Counted from the first letter of the stretch, positions 1-6,575 are shown. The stretch is DNA of 6,733 nucleotides from Actinomycetota bacterium (GCA_009703465.1 WLGC01000044.1:1-6733), one strand, 5' to 3'. The notes: generated by a model not told the origin, from the letters alone. Numbers and translations are program-made.

Positions 1-950
1 ACCTAGCCAGGCAGCGCTGGAAACCGAGGTTTTCACTAACCAGGGTAACTGCAGGTATTCACCGACTAGAAAATCTTAAGGGCTTTGCTCTGACTCCGCA
101 AAGTTTAATCTGGCCAAGAGGATTTGAAGACCTAGGTTTTCATCGACCAATGGCTATTTGGGTCAGAGGCAATGCTGAATCAATTGCAAAACTTGATAGT
201 TCGGTTGCAGTGGTTGGCAGCCGAGGTTCAACTTCGTATGGGGAGTATGCAACAAGTTCAGTTGTCACCTCGTTGGTGGAAAAAAATCTTTCAATTATTT
301 CTGGTGGTGCTTACGGAATTGACGCCGTGGCCCACCGAACAACATTGGCCCTTCGCGGCAACACTGTTGCTGTAATGGCCGGCGGGGTTGATCGTCTCTA
401 CCCACCCGGTCACGCTGACCTACTGAAAAGGATCACCGAAACCGGTGCCGTTTTCAGCGAGCTTCCGCCAGGTTCAAGTCCCTCAAAGTGGCGCTTTCTG
501 CAGCGAAATAGATTGATTGCGGCTGCCTCACAATCATCAGTTGTAGTTGAAGCCAACTGGAGATCGGGAGCACTGAACACTGCAAGTCACGCCACCGCAC
601 TGGGGCGGGAGGTATTTGCAATACCTGGTCCAATTTCTTCACCAAGGTCAGCGGGCACAAATAAGTTAATCGCTGATTCTCGCGCACAACTTATTTTGGA
701 TGGAAAAGATTTACTTGATCGCCTGGGGATTGAATCACAAGTTATTTCAAAAAAACAACTTGAAGGCCTTGGTGCCATAGAAACGCGGGTTTTGGATGCC
801 ATCGGATTTGACTCTCTAGAAATCGCTGAGATTTGCTTGGAATCTGGACTGACCCGCGATGAAGCCAGATTTGGTTTGGGAAATCTGGAATCAAATGGAC
901 TAATCGCGAGGCGTGGCAACGCTTGGAGTAAAAGCCAAACTACAGTTTGA
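1..950 (+). CDS. dprA: DNA processing protein DprA (Smf), 5'-truncated by the window edge
   Basis: DprA binds incoming single-stranded DNA in the cytoplasm and loads RecA during transformation; in bacteria not known to be competent its role is less clear. The frame is open to the window edge (first full codon at base 3), giving 315 visible residues. The N-terminal part already reads as DprA: RWKPRF near the start, then WPRGFEDLG and PMAIWVRGN. The ATG at 150 is therefore an internal Met and not the start. The Rossmann-like core follows: VVGSR (visible residues about 70-74), SGGAYGID (100-107), GGVDRLYPPGH, LQRNR (about 166-170), SGALNTA (188-194) and the FAIPGP loop. A C-terminal winged-helix-like segment ends in LESNGLIARRGNAW. 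Only the N-terminal portion is missing, because the window begins there. The stop TGA at 948-950 is 3 nt before xerC, suggesting co-transcription. The family call is secure; use in actual DNA uptake is not shown. Confidence 0.95.
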   Translation, partial: LARQRWKPRFSLTRVTAGIHRLENLKGFALTPQSLIWPRGFEDLGFHRPMAIWVRGNAESIAKLDSSVAVVGSRGSTSYGEYATSSVVTSLVEKNLSIISGGAYGIDAVAHRTTLALRGNTVAVMAGGVDRLYPPGHADLLKRITETGAVFSELPPGSSPSKWRFLQRNRLIAAASQSSVVVEANWRSGALNTASHATALGREVFAIPGPISSPRSAGTNKLIADSRAQLILDGKDLLDRLGIESQVISKKQLEGLGAIETRVLDAIGFDSLEIAEICLESGLTRDEARFGLGNLESNGLIARRGNAWSKSQTTV

Positions 951-953
951 TTT

Positions 954-1862
954 GTGAGTACAAGTTTAGAAAAAGCTATTCATGGATTTGAAAGCTATCT
1001 GTCCGCTGGACGCGGCTATTCTAAAAATACCGTTCGGGCCTACCTCGCTGATGTACAAGATTTGATCGCCTACATCAAAAAGCAAAACATTGAAAATGTT
1101 GAAGACCTAAACCTTGAACACCTACGAAGTTGGCTGTGGCAAGGAACCCAAAACGGTCTAACAAAATCAACTATCGCCAGAAAGAGTGCATCAGTGAGAT
1201 CTTTTAGCGCTTGGGCGCTAAAGAGCGAACTATCCGATCAAGATGCCGCCATTCGACTTCGTTCGCCAAAGGCTGGCCGCACTCTGCCAAAGGTCGTTTC
1301 CCGCGAAAGTCTAAAGACGATCTTTGACGAACTCATTTTGAAAGCAACAGAAGATAACCCACAGGGAGTCAGAGACCTAGTCGCGGTAGAGCTTTTGTAT
1401 GCAAGTGGCGCTCGTGTCAGTGAACTAGTTGGCTTGAATCTCGAAAGTGTTGACTACAGCAGAAAACTACTCAGAGTAATGGGTAAAGGCTCAAAGGAAA
1501 GAATGATTCCTTTTGGACAGCCGGCGCAGGATGCACTGGATATGTGGATCAGGGTAGCGAGGCCAAAACTAGCAACTGAAACCAGCGGCCAGGCCTTGTT
1601 GCTAAATTCGCGAGGAACAAGAATCGGGGTTCGTCAGGTTTACTCTTTGGTGGCTAATTTATTGGCTGGAACTCCAACCGGAGCTGCCGGACCGCACTCA
1701 CTTAGACACAGTGCTGCCACACATTTACTTGATGGCGGTGCTGATCTTCGTGCGGTTCAAGAAATGCTTGGTCACGCTAGCCTAGGCACCACTCAGATTT
1801 ATACTCACGTTTCGGTAGAAAGACTCCGCGCCGGTTACCAAAACGCACATCCACGAGCTTAG
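954..1862 (+). CDS. xerC: Tyrosine recombinase XerC
   Basis: Site-specific recombinase that, with XerD, resolves chromosome dimers at dif during segregation. The protein is 302 aa, the normal length for the family. The N-terminal core-binding (SAM-like) domain covers about residues 5-92 (FESYLSAGRGYSKNTVRAY). The catalytic domain covers about 110-295 and contains the complete active site: R154 (in SGARVSEL), K178 (GKGSKER), H248 and R251 (PHSLRHS), H274 (LGHASL) and the nucleophile Y283 (QIYTHVS). The spacing matches XerC/XerD. XerC is preferred over XerD because of its place between dprA and rpsB, as in other actinobacteria. The start is GTG at 954, 3 nt after the dprA stop. No Shine-Dalgarno lies at a useful distance (the nearest GGAG, 925-928, is about 25 nt away), so translation probably depends on reinitiation after dprA. 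The stop codon overlaps that of the convergent downstream gene. Confidence 0.95.
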   Translation: MSTSLEKAIHGFESYLSAGRGYSKNTVRAYLADVQDLIAYIKKQNIENVEDLNLEHLRSWLWQGTQNGLTKSTIARKSASVRSFSAWALKSELSDQDAAIRLRSPKAGRTLPKVVSRESLKTIFDELILKATEDNPQGVRDLVAVELLYASGARVSELVGLNLESVDYSRKLLRVMGKGSKERMIPFGQPAQDALDMWIRVARPKLATETSGQALLLNSRGTRIGVRQVYSLVANLLAGTPTGAAGPHSLRHSAATHLLDGGADLRAVQEMLGHASLGTTQIYTHVSVERLRAGYQNAHPRA

Positions 1863-2392
1863 TTTTCTAGGGGTAAGAGTCGGCTGGGATTTAGCTCGCC
1901 GATGAGAACCAGCGGCGAGAGGTAGGAACCTGAATTCCTTAGAGAAAAATGCAAACAAGTTGCCGTTTCGCAGTGTGGAACATAGCTGGCATCAGCTGAG
2001 CAAACTCGGCCTATCTCTTGGCCCTTAGAAACCCGCTCTCCTTTTTTGAGATCACTGCAAAGTGGCTCAAACTCCGACAGGTAGTTTCCAGCATGCGAAA
2101 TGCTAATTAGATAGCGGTTCACCACCTTGCCCGAAAACCAAACTTGGCCATCGGCTGGGGACAGTACTTTCTGTCCTATTTTTGCCAAATAGTCCACGCC
2201 TCGATGCCCAGCGGAGTAGTCACTGTTTGGCTGGCGATATTGATTTATCAGTTTTATCGGCGGTTCTAGCGGTGAGGCGAAGCTAAGCATTGGCAGCGGG
2301 GCGTTCACTGCCTGGGCCGCTGGGCTAGTCAGTATTGGCAAGCAGCTGACTAGGGCAACGCACCCCAGATACCTTCTGGCTATCTTCACCAC
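1859..2392 (-). CDS. Secreted M23/LytM-fold protein with degenerate active site
   Basis: 177-aa exported protein of the M23 (LytM) peptidase family, of the actinobacterial type encoded beside rpsB. A Sec signal peptide is visible: basic MVKIARR, hydrophobic core about 8-23, and an AQA cleavage site after A28. The LytM domain covers about 58-165: the HxxxD motif GHRGVD (H63, D67), the SPADGQVWFSG strand, KGERVSKGQEIG, and CLHFSLR with H148. H63, D67 and H148 match the three zinc ligands. The two catalytic histidines of active enzymes are replaced: E109 in SEFEPL, and C146 where HxH normally begins. The C-terminal PSRLLP motif is also typical of this actinobacterial subgroup. Cysteines C112, C131, C141 and C146 could form disulfides outside the membrane. 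It may cut peptidoglycan by an altered mechanism, or act as a non-catalytic regulator as EnvC and NlpD do; this is inferred. Start chosen as GTG at 2392; a second GTG follows directly (2389) and the upstream SD is weak (AAGG). The gene is divergent from rpsB and convergent with xerC. Confidence 0.88.
   Translation of the reverse strand: MVKIARRYLGCVALVSCLPILTSPAAQAVNAPLPMLSFASPLEPPIKLINQYRQPNSDYSAGHRGVDYLAKIGQKVLSPADGQVWFSGKVVNRYLISISHAGNYLSEFEPLCSDLKKGERVSKGQEIGRVCSADASYVPHCETATCLHFSLRNSGSYLSPLVLIGELNPSRLLPLEN
2325..2353. repeat. Perfect 8-bp inverted repeat inside the M23-like gene
   Basis: CTAGTCAG (2325-2332) and CTGACTAG (2346-2353) are exact reverse complements separated by 13 nt. They lie in the signal-peptide coding part of the minus-strand gene, roughly 40-68 nt after its start codon, so the mRNA could form a hairpin shortly after initiation. 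No T-tract follows on either strand, so it does not look like a terminator. It may be a chance result of codon choice. Confidence 0.5.
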
Positions 2393-2440
2393 TCAAGCCT
2401 TGCCTAGCCAAGCGCTTTCGCGGGCGGGACAAAAAAACGG

Positions 2441-2470
2441 TGGATAACCCGGTTGAGCCGCTGGTAGACT
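2441..2470 (+). promoter_or_regulatory. Weak candidate promoter for rpsB-tsf
   Basis: TGGATA (2441-2446, 4 of 6 matches to TTGACA), an 18-nt spacer, and TAGACT (2465-2470, a TAnnnT -10) preceded by TG in the extended -10 position (2462-2463). Transcription would start near 2477, giving a leader of about 193 nt. The -10 lies in the loop of the GCCGCT/AGCGGC dyad, which could act as an operator. The -35 is poor and other positions cannot be excluded. Confidence 0.3.
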
Positions 2471-2635
2471 TGGCGGTAGCGGCAAGCTCGCGAAAACCCC
2501 AAATTTTGAGGCCTTCAAAAGCATGTCGACTTCGCGTGTCGAATCAGATTTACTCTTTACTCAGTCCAAAGAAATTTGGCGAAGAGGATCCGACACCAGG
2601 TGTATCAATCAACCGATTGAAACAGAAAACTGAGT

Positions 2636-2651
2636 GGCGCCTTTGCGCGCC
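2636..2651 (+). repeat. GC-rich hairpin next to the rpsB Shine-Dalgarno
   Basis: GGCGC (2636-2640) pairs with GCGCC (2647-2651) across a 6-nt loop, ending 2 nt before the SD AAAGGAG. A stem this close to the ribosome landing site could tune initiation or be a protein-binding element. No T-tract follows, so it is not a terminator. The pairing is seen in the sequence; the role is inferred. Confidence 0.45.
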
Positions 2652-2653
2652 GA

Positions 2654-2660
2654 AAAGGAG
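2654..2660 (+). promoter_or_regulatory. rpsB ribosome binding site, deciding the start
   Basis: AAAGGAG lies 9 nt before the ATG at 2670. This fixes the rpsB start there and not at the in-frame GTG at 2634, which would add 12 residues absent from S2 proteins and would place the SD inside the gene. Confidence 0.85.
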
Positions 2661-2669
2661 AAACTGCTC

Positions 2670-3482
2670 ATGGCAGGAGTAACAATGCGCCAGCTGCTAG
2701 ACAGCGGCGTTCACTTCGGGCACCAGACCCGTCGTTGGAATCCAAAAATGCGTCGATTCATTTTGACCGACCGTTCAGGCATCTACATCATCGATCTTCA
2801 GCAGTCTCTTGCTCTTATCGATCAGGCATACGACTTCGTTAAAGAAACTGTTGCTCACGGCGGCAGCATTCTTTTCGTGGGAACCAAGAAGCAGGCGCAG
2901 GGCTCAATTGAGACTGAGGCACTTCGTGTAGGACAGCCTTATATCAACCAGCGTTGGTTGGGTGGTCTGTTGACCAACTTCCAAACCATTCAGAAGCGCC
3001 TTTCGCGCCTAAAGGAACTTGAGGTAATGGACTTTTCTGGCAAGACCAAGACTGGTCTTACCAAGAAAGAGCTACTTATTCTTCGTCGTGAAAAAGACAA
3101 GCTTGAAAAAGCTCTTGGCGGTATTCGCAACATTGCAAAAACCCCATCTGCGATTTGGGTTGTTGATACAAACAAAGAGCACCTTGCCATCACCGAGGCC
3201 AAGAAACTTGGTATTCCAGTAATTGGAATCCTTGACACCAACTGTGATCCAGATGAGGTAACTATTGGTATTCCAGGAAACGATGATGCAATTCGTTCAG
3301 TGCAGCTACTTACTCGCGTAATTGCAGATGCTGTTGCCGAGGGACTTATCGCTCGTCACTCAAAGCCAGAGGCAGAAGCTGAGCCACTTGCTGAGTGGGA
3401 ACGTGAGCTACTAGAGCAGGGCAATGCAGCTGCTGAAAAAACAGAATCCGCAGTTCCAGCTGCAGCAGAGGAAGCAAAGTAA
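2670..3482 (+). CDS. rpsB: 30S ribosomal protein S2
   Basis: S2 is a late-assembling protein at the head-body junction of the 30S subunit and is needed with S1 for initiation on many mRNAs. This 270-aa protein has the usual actinobacterial features: [16 protein letters not shown] then RRWNPKM at the N-terminus, [19 protein letters not shown], the [12 protein letters not shown] block around residue 95-105, a coiled-coil-prone helical hairpin (about 110-160, RLKELE and [15 protein letters not shown]), and [14 protein letters not shown] with [15 protein letters not shown]. After about residue 230 comes an acidic, Ala/Glu-rich tail, common in actinobacterial S2 and probably disordered. It is first in a two-gene unit with tsf, which follows 2 nt after the TAA. 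Expression is probably high: strong SD and a structured leader. Confidence 0.98.
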   Translation: MAGVTMRQLLDSGVHFGHQTRRWNPKMRRFILTDRSGIYIIDLQQSLALIDQAYDFVKETVAHGGSILFVGTKKQAQGSIETEALRVGQPYINQRWLGGLLTNFQTIQKRLSRLKELEVMDFSGKTKTGLTKKELLILRREKDKLEKALGGIRNIAKTPSAIWVVDTNKEHLAITEAKKLGIPVIGILDTNCDPDEVTIGIPGNDDAIRSVQLLTRVIADAVAEGLIARHSKPEAEAEPLAEWERELLEQGNAAAEKTESAVPAAAEEAK

Positions 3483-3484
3483 AC

Positions 3485-4312
3485 ATGGCAAACTACACAG
3501 CTCAAGATGTAAAGGCACTTCGCGAGAAATCCGGTGCCGGAATGATGGACTGCAAGAGTGCACTAGATGAGGCCGATGGCAACATTGAGAAAGCTTTTGA
3601 ACTTCTAAGACTTAAGGGTCTAAAGGGTGTTTCTAAGCGTGAAGGTCGCACCACCAGCAACGGTTTGATTGTTGCTCGTGTAAAGGGAGGCACCGGTTAC
3701 CTAATTGAACTAGCTTGCGAAACTGACTTTGTCGCTAAGGCTCCAAAGTTTATTGAACTTGCTGACCGGGTCGCTGATGCAGTTGCAGCAGCAGGAGCCA
3801 CCACCTTGGAATTGGCACTAGCTGCTGATCAAGGTGGCAGAAGTGTCCAGGATGCAATCAACGACGAAGCAGCAATCATGGGTGAGAAAGTTGAACTACG
3901 TAAAGTTGGTTCGCTAAAGGATGCCTCGATTGACGCGTACATGCACCGCACCAGCAAAGACTTGCCACCGCAGGTTGGAGTTTTGGTTGCCTACTCAGGT
4001 AACGGTGCAGAGACTGCTCACGATGTAGCTGTTCACATCGCGGCGTTTTCACCAACAGTCCTAAAGCGTGAAGATGTTGACGCCGATGTCGTTGCCACCG
4101 AGCGCAGAATCGCTGAGGAGACTGCCCGCACCGAGGGCAAGCCAGAAGCAGCTTTGGCCAAAATTGTTGAGGGACGCGTTACCGGGTTCTTCAAGGAGAA
4201 CGTTCTTCTGGAGCAGGACTTCGCAAAGGACACCAAGCAGACTGTCTCTAAGGTGGTAGAAGCCGCAGGCATCACCATCTCGGGCTTCCTTCGCTTTCGC
4301 GTAGGCGCCTAA
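3485..4312 (+). CDS. tsf: Elongation factor Ts
   Basis: EF-Ts is the guanine-nucleotide exchange factor that releases GDP from EF-Tu in the cytoplasm. The 275-aa protein begins with the UBA-like domain (YTAQDVKALREKSGAGMMD, about residues 4-45), followed by GLKGVSKREGR and the signature TDFVAK at 80-85, whose Asp and Phe insert into EF-Tu. The core and dimerisation-type subdomains follow, with the VAVHIAAFSP segment and the late EQDFAKDTKQTVSKVV block, where EF-Ts proteins carry a conserved Q-F/D-F patch. Length and domain order are normal for actinobacteria. The ATG lies 2 nt after the rpsB stop and its likely SD (AGAGGAA, 3467-3473) is inside the end of rpsB, so the two genes are probably translationally coupled. 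The strong terminator that follows ends the unit. Confidence 0.98.
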   Translation: MANYTAQDVKALREKSGAGMMDCKSALDEADGNIEKAFELLRLKGLKGVSKREGRTTSNGLIVARVKGGTGYLIELACETDFVAKAPKFIELADRVADAVAAAGATTLELALAADQGGRSVQDAINDEAAIMGEKVELRKVGSLKDASIDAYMHRTSKDLPPQVGVLVAYSGNGAETAHDVAVHIAAFSPTVLKREDVDADVVATERRIAEETARTEGKPEAALAKIVEGRVTGFFKENVLLEQDFAKDTKQTVSKVVEAAGITISGFLRFRVGA

Positions 4313-4322
4313 AACTAGTTTG

Positions 4323-4357
4323 AAAAAGGCTCGGCTGTTTGCAGTCGGGCCTTTTTT
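4323..4357 (+). terminator. Strong intrinsic terminator after tsf
   Basis: A 15-bp stem (4323-4337 with 4342-4356, two G-U pairs) closed by the loop TTTG and ending in six T (4352-4357). The left arm starts with five A, so the element has U-tracts in both orientations and could act on both strands. It begins 10 nt after the tsf stop and separates rpsB-tsf from pyrH. Confidence 0.93.
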
Positions 4358-4368
4358 ACTGCCACGCC

Positions 4369-4374
4369 TAGGAT
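4369..4374 (+). promoter_or_regulatory. Candidate -10 element for pyrH-frr-cdsA
   Basis: TAGGAT (4369-4374) is a good actinobacterial -10 hexamer and would start transcription near 4381, leaving a short leader with the SD at 4392. The matching -35 position falls in the right arm of the tsf terminator and does not resemble TTGACA. A TATAAA at 4384-4389 would place the start inside the SD and is less likely. A promoter is expected here because of the terminator, but the exact site is uncertain. Confidence 0.33.
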
Positions 4375-4391
4375 AGAAATAGTTATAAATC

Positions 4392-4397
4392 AGGAGG
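4392..4397 (+). promoter_or_regulatory. Consensus Shine-Dalgarno of pyrH
   Basis: AGGAGG, a full anti-SD match, stands 6 nt before the GTG at 4404 and supports GTG as the pyrH start. Confidence 0.88.
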
Positions 4398-4403
4398 ATT
4401 CAC

Positions 4404-5114
4404 GTGCCACAGAAAAAGCGCCGGGTATTGCTAAAAGTTTCGGGTGAGGCATTTGGTGGAGGAACTTTAGGCGTCAATCCCGATATCGTCGCCGAAATGG
4501 CCAAGGAAATTGCTGAGGGTGCCAAGCACGCCGAGGTCGCAATTGTTGTTGGTGGTGGAAACTTTTTTAGGGGAGCAGAGCTCTCACAGCGCGGAATGGA
4601 AAGATCTCGCGCTGACTACATGGGAATGCTAGGAACCGTCATGAACGCCTTGGCGCTTCAAGATTTTCTTGAGCAGGCTGGAGTAGATGTTCGGGTGCAG
4701 TCGGCAATCACCATGTCTCAGGTAACTGAAACCTACATACCGCTTCGTGCTATTCGACACCTTGAAAAAGGTCGCGTAGTTATATTTGGTGCTGGCGCCG
4801 GACTGCCATACTTTTCCACCGATACAGTTTCTGCGCAGCGAGCACTAGAGATAAAAGCTGATGAGGTTCTAGTTGCCAAGAACGGCGTAGACGGTGTCTA
4901 CACTGCAGATCCAAAGAAGGATCCGAAAGCTACCAAGATTGAAACTATTACCTACCAGGAGGCCTTGGTAAAGGGCCTCAGGGTCGTTGACTCCACAGCT
5001 TTCAGCCTTTGCATGGATAACAACATGCCGATGCGGGTTTTTGGTATGCAGGGCAAGGGAAACATAACTGATGCCATAAAGGGTAAAAAGATTGGCACGC
5101 TAGTTACTGCCTAG
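4404..5114 (+). CDS. pyrH: Uridylate kinase (UMP kinase)
   Basis: Cytoplasmic enzyme that phosphorylates UMP to UDP with ATP, feeding RNA, DNA and sugar-nucleotide synthesis. It belongs to the amino-acid-kinase fold, unlike eukaryotic UMP/CMP kinases, and the family is hexameric, usually GTP-activated and UTP-inhibited. The 236-aa length is typical. Visible motifs: [11 protein letters not shown] with K11 and S13-G14 (phosphate binding), [10 protein letters not shown] (about 48-57), [19 protein letters not shown] (68-86; D71 in the UMP site), [14 protein letters not shown] (137-150) and [16 protein letters not shown] (159-174), which contributes to the ATP site. The start is GTG with a consensus SD. 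It is the first gene after the tsf terminator and is followed by frr after a 45-nt gap with its own SD. No regulatory hairpin is visible in that gap. Confidence 0.98.
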   Translation: MPQKKRRVLLKVSGEAFGGGTLGVNPDIVAEMAKEIAEGAKHAEVAIVVGGGNFFRGAELSQRGMERSRADYMGMLGTVMNALALQDFLEQAGVDVRVQSAITMSQVTETYIPLRAIRHLEKGRVVIFGAGAGLPYFSTDTVSAQRALEIKADEVLVAKNGVDGVYTADPKKDPKATKIETITYQEALVKGLRVVDSTAFSLCMDNNMPMRVFGMQGKGNITDAIKGKKIGTLVTA

Positions 5115-5159
5115 TCATCGCAGAAAAAACTTAAGCTTTTAGAAACAACAGGAGAACAA

Positions 5160-5720
5160 ATGATTTCAGAAATTATCGCCACTGCCGCTGACAAGATGTC
5201 TAAAGCTTTGGAGTCGGCAAAGGAAGATTTTTCTGGTGTGCGCACCGGACGGGCGAATCCCCAGTTGTTCCAAAAGGTAATGGTTGATTACTATGGCACA
5301 CCAACCCCGCTTGGCCAGTTGGGTCAGTTGGCAAATCCAGAAGCCAGAACAATCGTGATTACCCCCTACGACAAGGGCGCTTTGAAGGCAATTGAAACAG
5401 CTCTGCGCGAAATGCCCAACCTAGATGCAAGTCCGCAAAATGACGGAACCCTAATTCGCATCTCGCTTCCAGACCTTACCGAAGAGCGTAGAAAAGAGTA
5501 CGTGAAACTTGTAAAGGCTAAAGCTGAAGATCACCGAATTGCAGTTAGAAATATTCGTCGTAAAGGCAATGATGATCTGGCAGTCTTGAAGAAAGATGGC
5601 GAAGCTGGAGACGATGAAATTGCTCGTGCTGAAAAAGAGTTGGACGCATTGACCAAAACCAATGTTGATGCAATTGACGAAGCGCTAAAGCGCAAAGAAG
5701 CAGAACTGCTAGAGGTATAA
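5160..5720 (+). CDS. frr: Ribosome recycling factor
   Basis: RRF works with EF-G to split post-termination ribosomes into subunits. It is 186 aa against about 185 in the family. Domain I helices are formed by the N-terminal 30 residues (with VRTGRANP at 27-34, containing the conserved RTGRA) and by the segment from about 104 to the end ([17 protein letters not shown], then [14 protein letters not shown]). Domain II is the central beta region ([16 protein letters not shown] to [11 protein letters not shown], about 42-102). The ATG at 5160 follows an AGGAG (5150-5154) by 5 nt. The gene ends 3 nt before cdsA, and its last codons hold the likely SD of cdsA. Confidence 0.98.
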   Translation: MISEIIATAADKMSKALESAKEDFSGVRTGRANPQLFQKVMVDYYGTPTPLGQLGQLANPEARTIVITPYDKGALKAIETALREMPNLDASPQNDGTLIRISLPDLTEERRKEYVKLVKAKAEDHRIAVRNIRRKGNDDLAVLKKDGEAGDDEIARAEKELDALTKTNVDAIDEALKRKEAELLEV

Positions 5721-5723
5721 ACC

Positions 5724-6575
5724 TTGTCCTCACAGCCCGCCGGTGGACGCAGTCTTTCAAAGTCTGTGACCGTCGGACTTTTACTAGGTGCTGTTTTTCT
5801 ACTTTCAGTACTTATCTATAAAGAACTATTCATAGTCTTAGCTGCGGCAGTAGCCGGAGCGGGAGCTTGGGAGTTATCAACTGCACTTAGGTTAAAGGGT
5901 TGGTACGTTCCTAGGGTTCCAGCGGTTGTAGGCTCAGCGCTGATTATGCCTGCTACTTTTTATGGCGGGGCGGAACTTCAATGGTTAGTAGCCCTTGGTA
6001 TCGTTGCCGCACTTATTCTTTGGCGCACTGTGCATCTGCTTTGGGAACGCAGGCAGAGCGTCGCTCAAGAATTTGCAAAAACAATCAGAGATTACTCCGC
6101 TGCTGCATTTTTGGTTATCTACCTTCCGCTGATGACAAGTTTCACAATTTTGCTTCTTCGACGCGAAGATGGCGCGGGCTGGGTAATCACCCTGGTAGCA
6201 ACAGTTTCAATGATTGACACTGCCGGTTATCTAGTTGGTCGGAAACTAGGTCGCCACAAGCTAGCTCCTGGAGTAAGCCCTAAGAAGACCTGGGAAGGGC
6301 TACTGGCATCGATTATTGCCGGCACTGTGACATCAGTTCTTCTAACTAGTTTTTTCTTTGGCCTAGATTGGTGGTTGGGATTACTTCTGGCCGCACTACT
6401 GATTACATCGGCGGTATTCGGAGATCTGGCCGAGTCTCTAATCAAGCGAGATCTCGGGGTGAAGGATATGAGCACGCTGCTGCCGGGTCACGGTGGCATG
6501 ATGGATCGCCTTGACTCTGTTCTACCTTCGGCCTTGGTGGCCTATCTGTTCACCCAGGTTTTTCTACCCATCTAG
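5724..6575 (+). CDS. cdsA: Phosphatidate cytidylyltransferase (CDP-diacylglycerol synthase)
   Basis: Integral membrane enzyme converting phosphatidic acid and CTP into CDP-diacylglycerol, the precursor of phosphatidylglycerol, cardiolipin and phosphatidylinositol. The 283-aa protein has a short cytoplasmic N-terminus and about eight or nine hydrophobic segments (roughly 15-31, 34-50, 66-82, 86-103, 125-146, 152-170, 193-212, 214-232 and 265-282). The conserved region has D165 (SMIDTAGYLVG), GRHKLAPGVSPKKTWEG (176-192), FGDLAES (232-238) and the full CdsA signature from S238 to D264, containing KRDLGVKD and LPGHGGMMDRLD. The start is TTG at 5724, 3 nt after the frr stop, with AGAGGT (5711-5716) 7 nt upstream as SD. 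No in-frame ATG or GTG gives a better start, since later ones fall in or after the first membrane segment. Probably co-transcribed with pyrH and frr. Confidence 0.96.
   Translation: MSSQPAGGRSLSKSVTVGLLLGAVFLLSVLIYKELFIVLAAAVAGAGAWELSTALRLKGWYVPRVPAVVGSALIMPATFYGGAELQWLVALGIVAALILWRTVHLLWERRQSVAQEFAKTIRDYSAAAFLVIYLPLMTSFTILLLRREDGAGWVITLVATVSMIDTAGYLVGRKLGRHKLAPGVSPKKTWEGLLASIIAGTVTSVLLTSFFFGLDWWLGLLLAALLITSAVFGDLAESLIKRDLGVKDMSTLLPGHGGMMDRLDSVLPSALVAYLFTQVFLPI

Larger units (their letters stand above)
2393..2669. other. Divergent intergenic region and presumed rpsB leader
   Basis: 277 bp between the minus-strand M23-like gene and rpsB with no convincing coding sequence. It holds a run of seven A (2431-2437), a single DnaA-box-like 9-mer on the minus strand (2439-2447, TTATCCACC) and four short dyads: GCCGCT/AGCGGC (2457-2462 and 2478-2483), TTTTGA/TCAAAA (2504-2509 and 2515-2520), TCGAC/GTCGA (2526-2530 and 2538-2542) and GGCGC/GCGCC (2636-2640 and 2647-2651). 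The last ends just before the rpsB Shine-Dalgarno. The spread of dyads fits a structured 5' leader of rpsB. S2 represses its own rpsB-tsf mRNA through the leader in E. coli; whether this leader does the same is inference. Confidence 0.55.

Noticed and set aside
150..152. ATG at 150 as the dprA start
   Set aside because: The frame is open from base 3, and the upstream codons encode recognisable DprA sequence (RWKPRF, WPRGFEDLG). The Met lies in the middle of the conserved PMAIWVRG stretch.
587..919. Minus-strand 110-codon open frame opposite dprA
   Set aside because: It lies wholly within the conserved dprA coding sequence and has Ser/Arg/Pro-rich antisense-like composition with no recognisable motif.
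2526..2542. TCGAC/GTCGA dyad as a terminator or Xer dif site
   Set aside because: The 5-bp stem has no T-tract and the sequence lacks the 28-bp layout of two 11-bp arms around a 6-bp centre. It is kept only as part of the leader description.
2634..2636. GTG at 2634 as the rpsB start
   Set aside because: It would add 12 residues not typical of S2 and would put the strong SD (2654-2660) inside the gene. ATG at 2670 fits the SD spacing and the family N-terminus.
2440..2682. 80-codon plus-strand frame in the rpsB upstream region
   Set aside because: It overlaps the rpsB SD and start in another frame, resembles no known protein, and has no SD of its own. It is best read as noncoding leader.
5115..5159. 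A-rich pyrH-frr gap as a terminator
   Set aside because: CTTAAG and the T-run do not form a GC-rich stem. A normal SD and frr follow, so co-transcription is more likely.
5545..5760. Minus-strand frame across the frr-cdsA junction
   Set aside because: It is antisense to two well-conserved genes, has no SD, and no family is recognisable.
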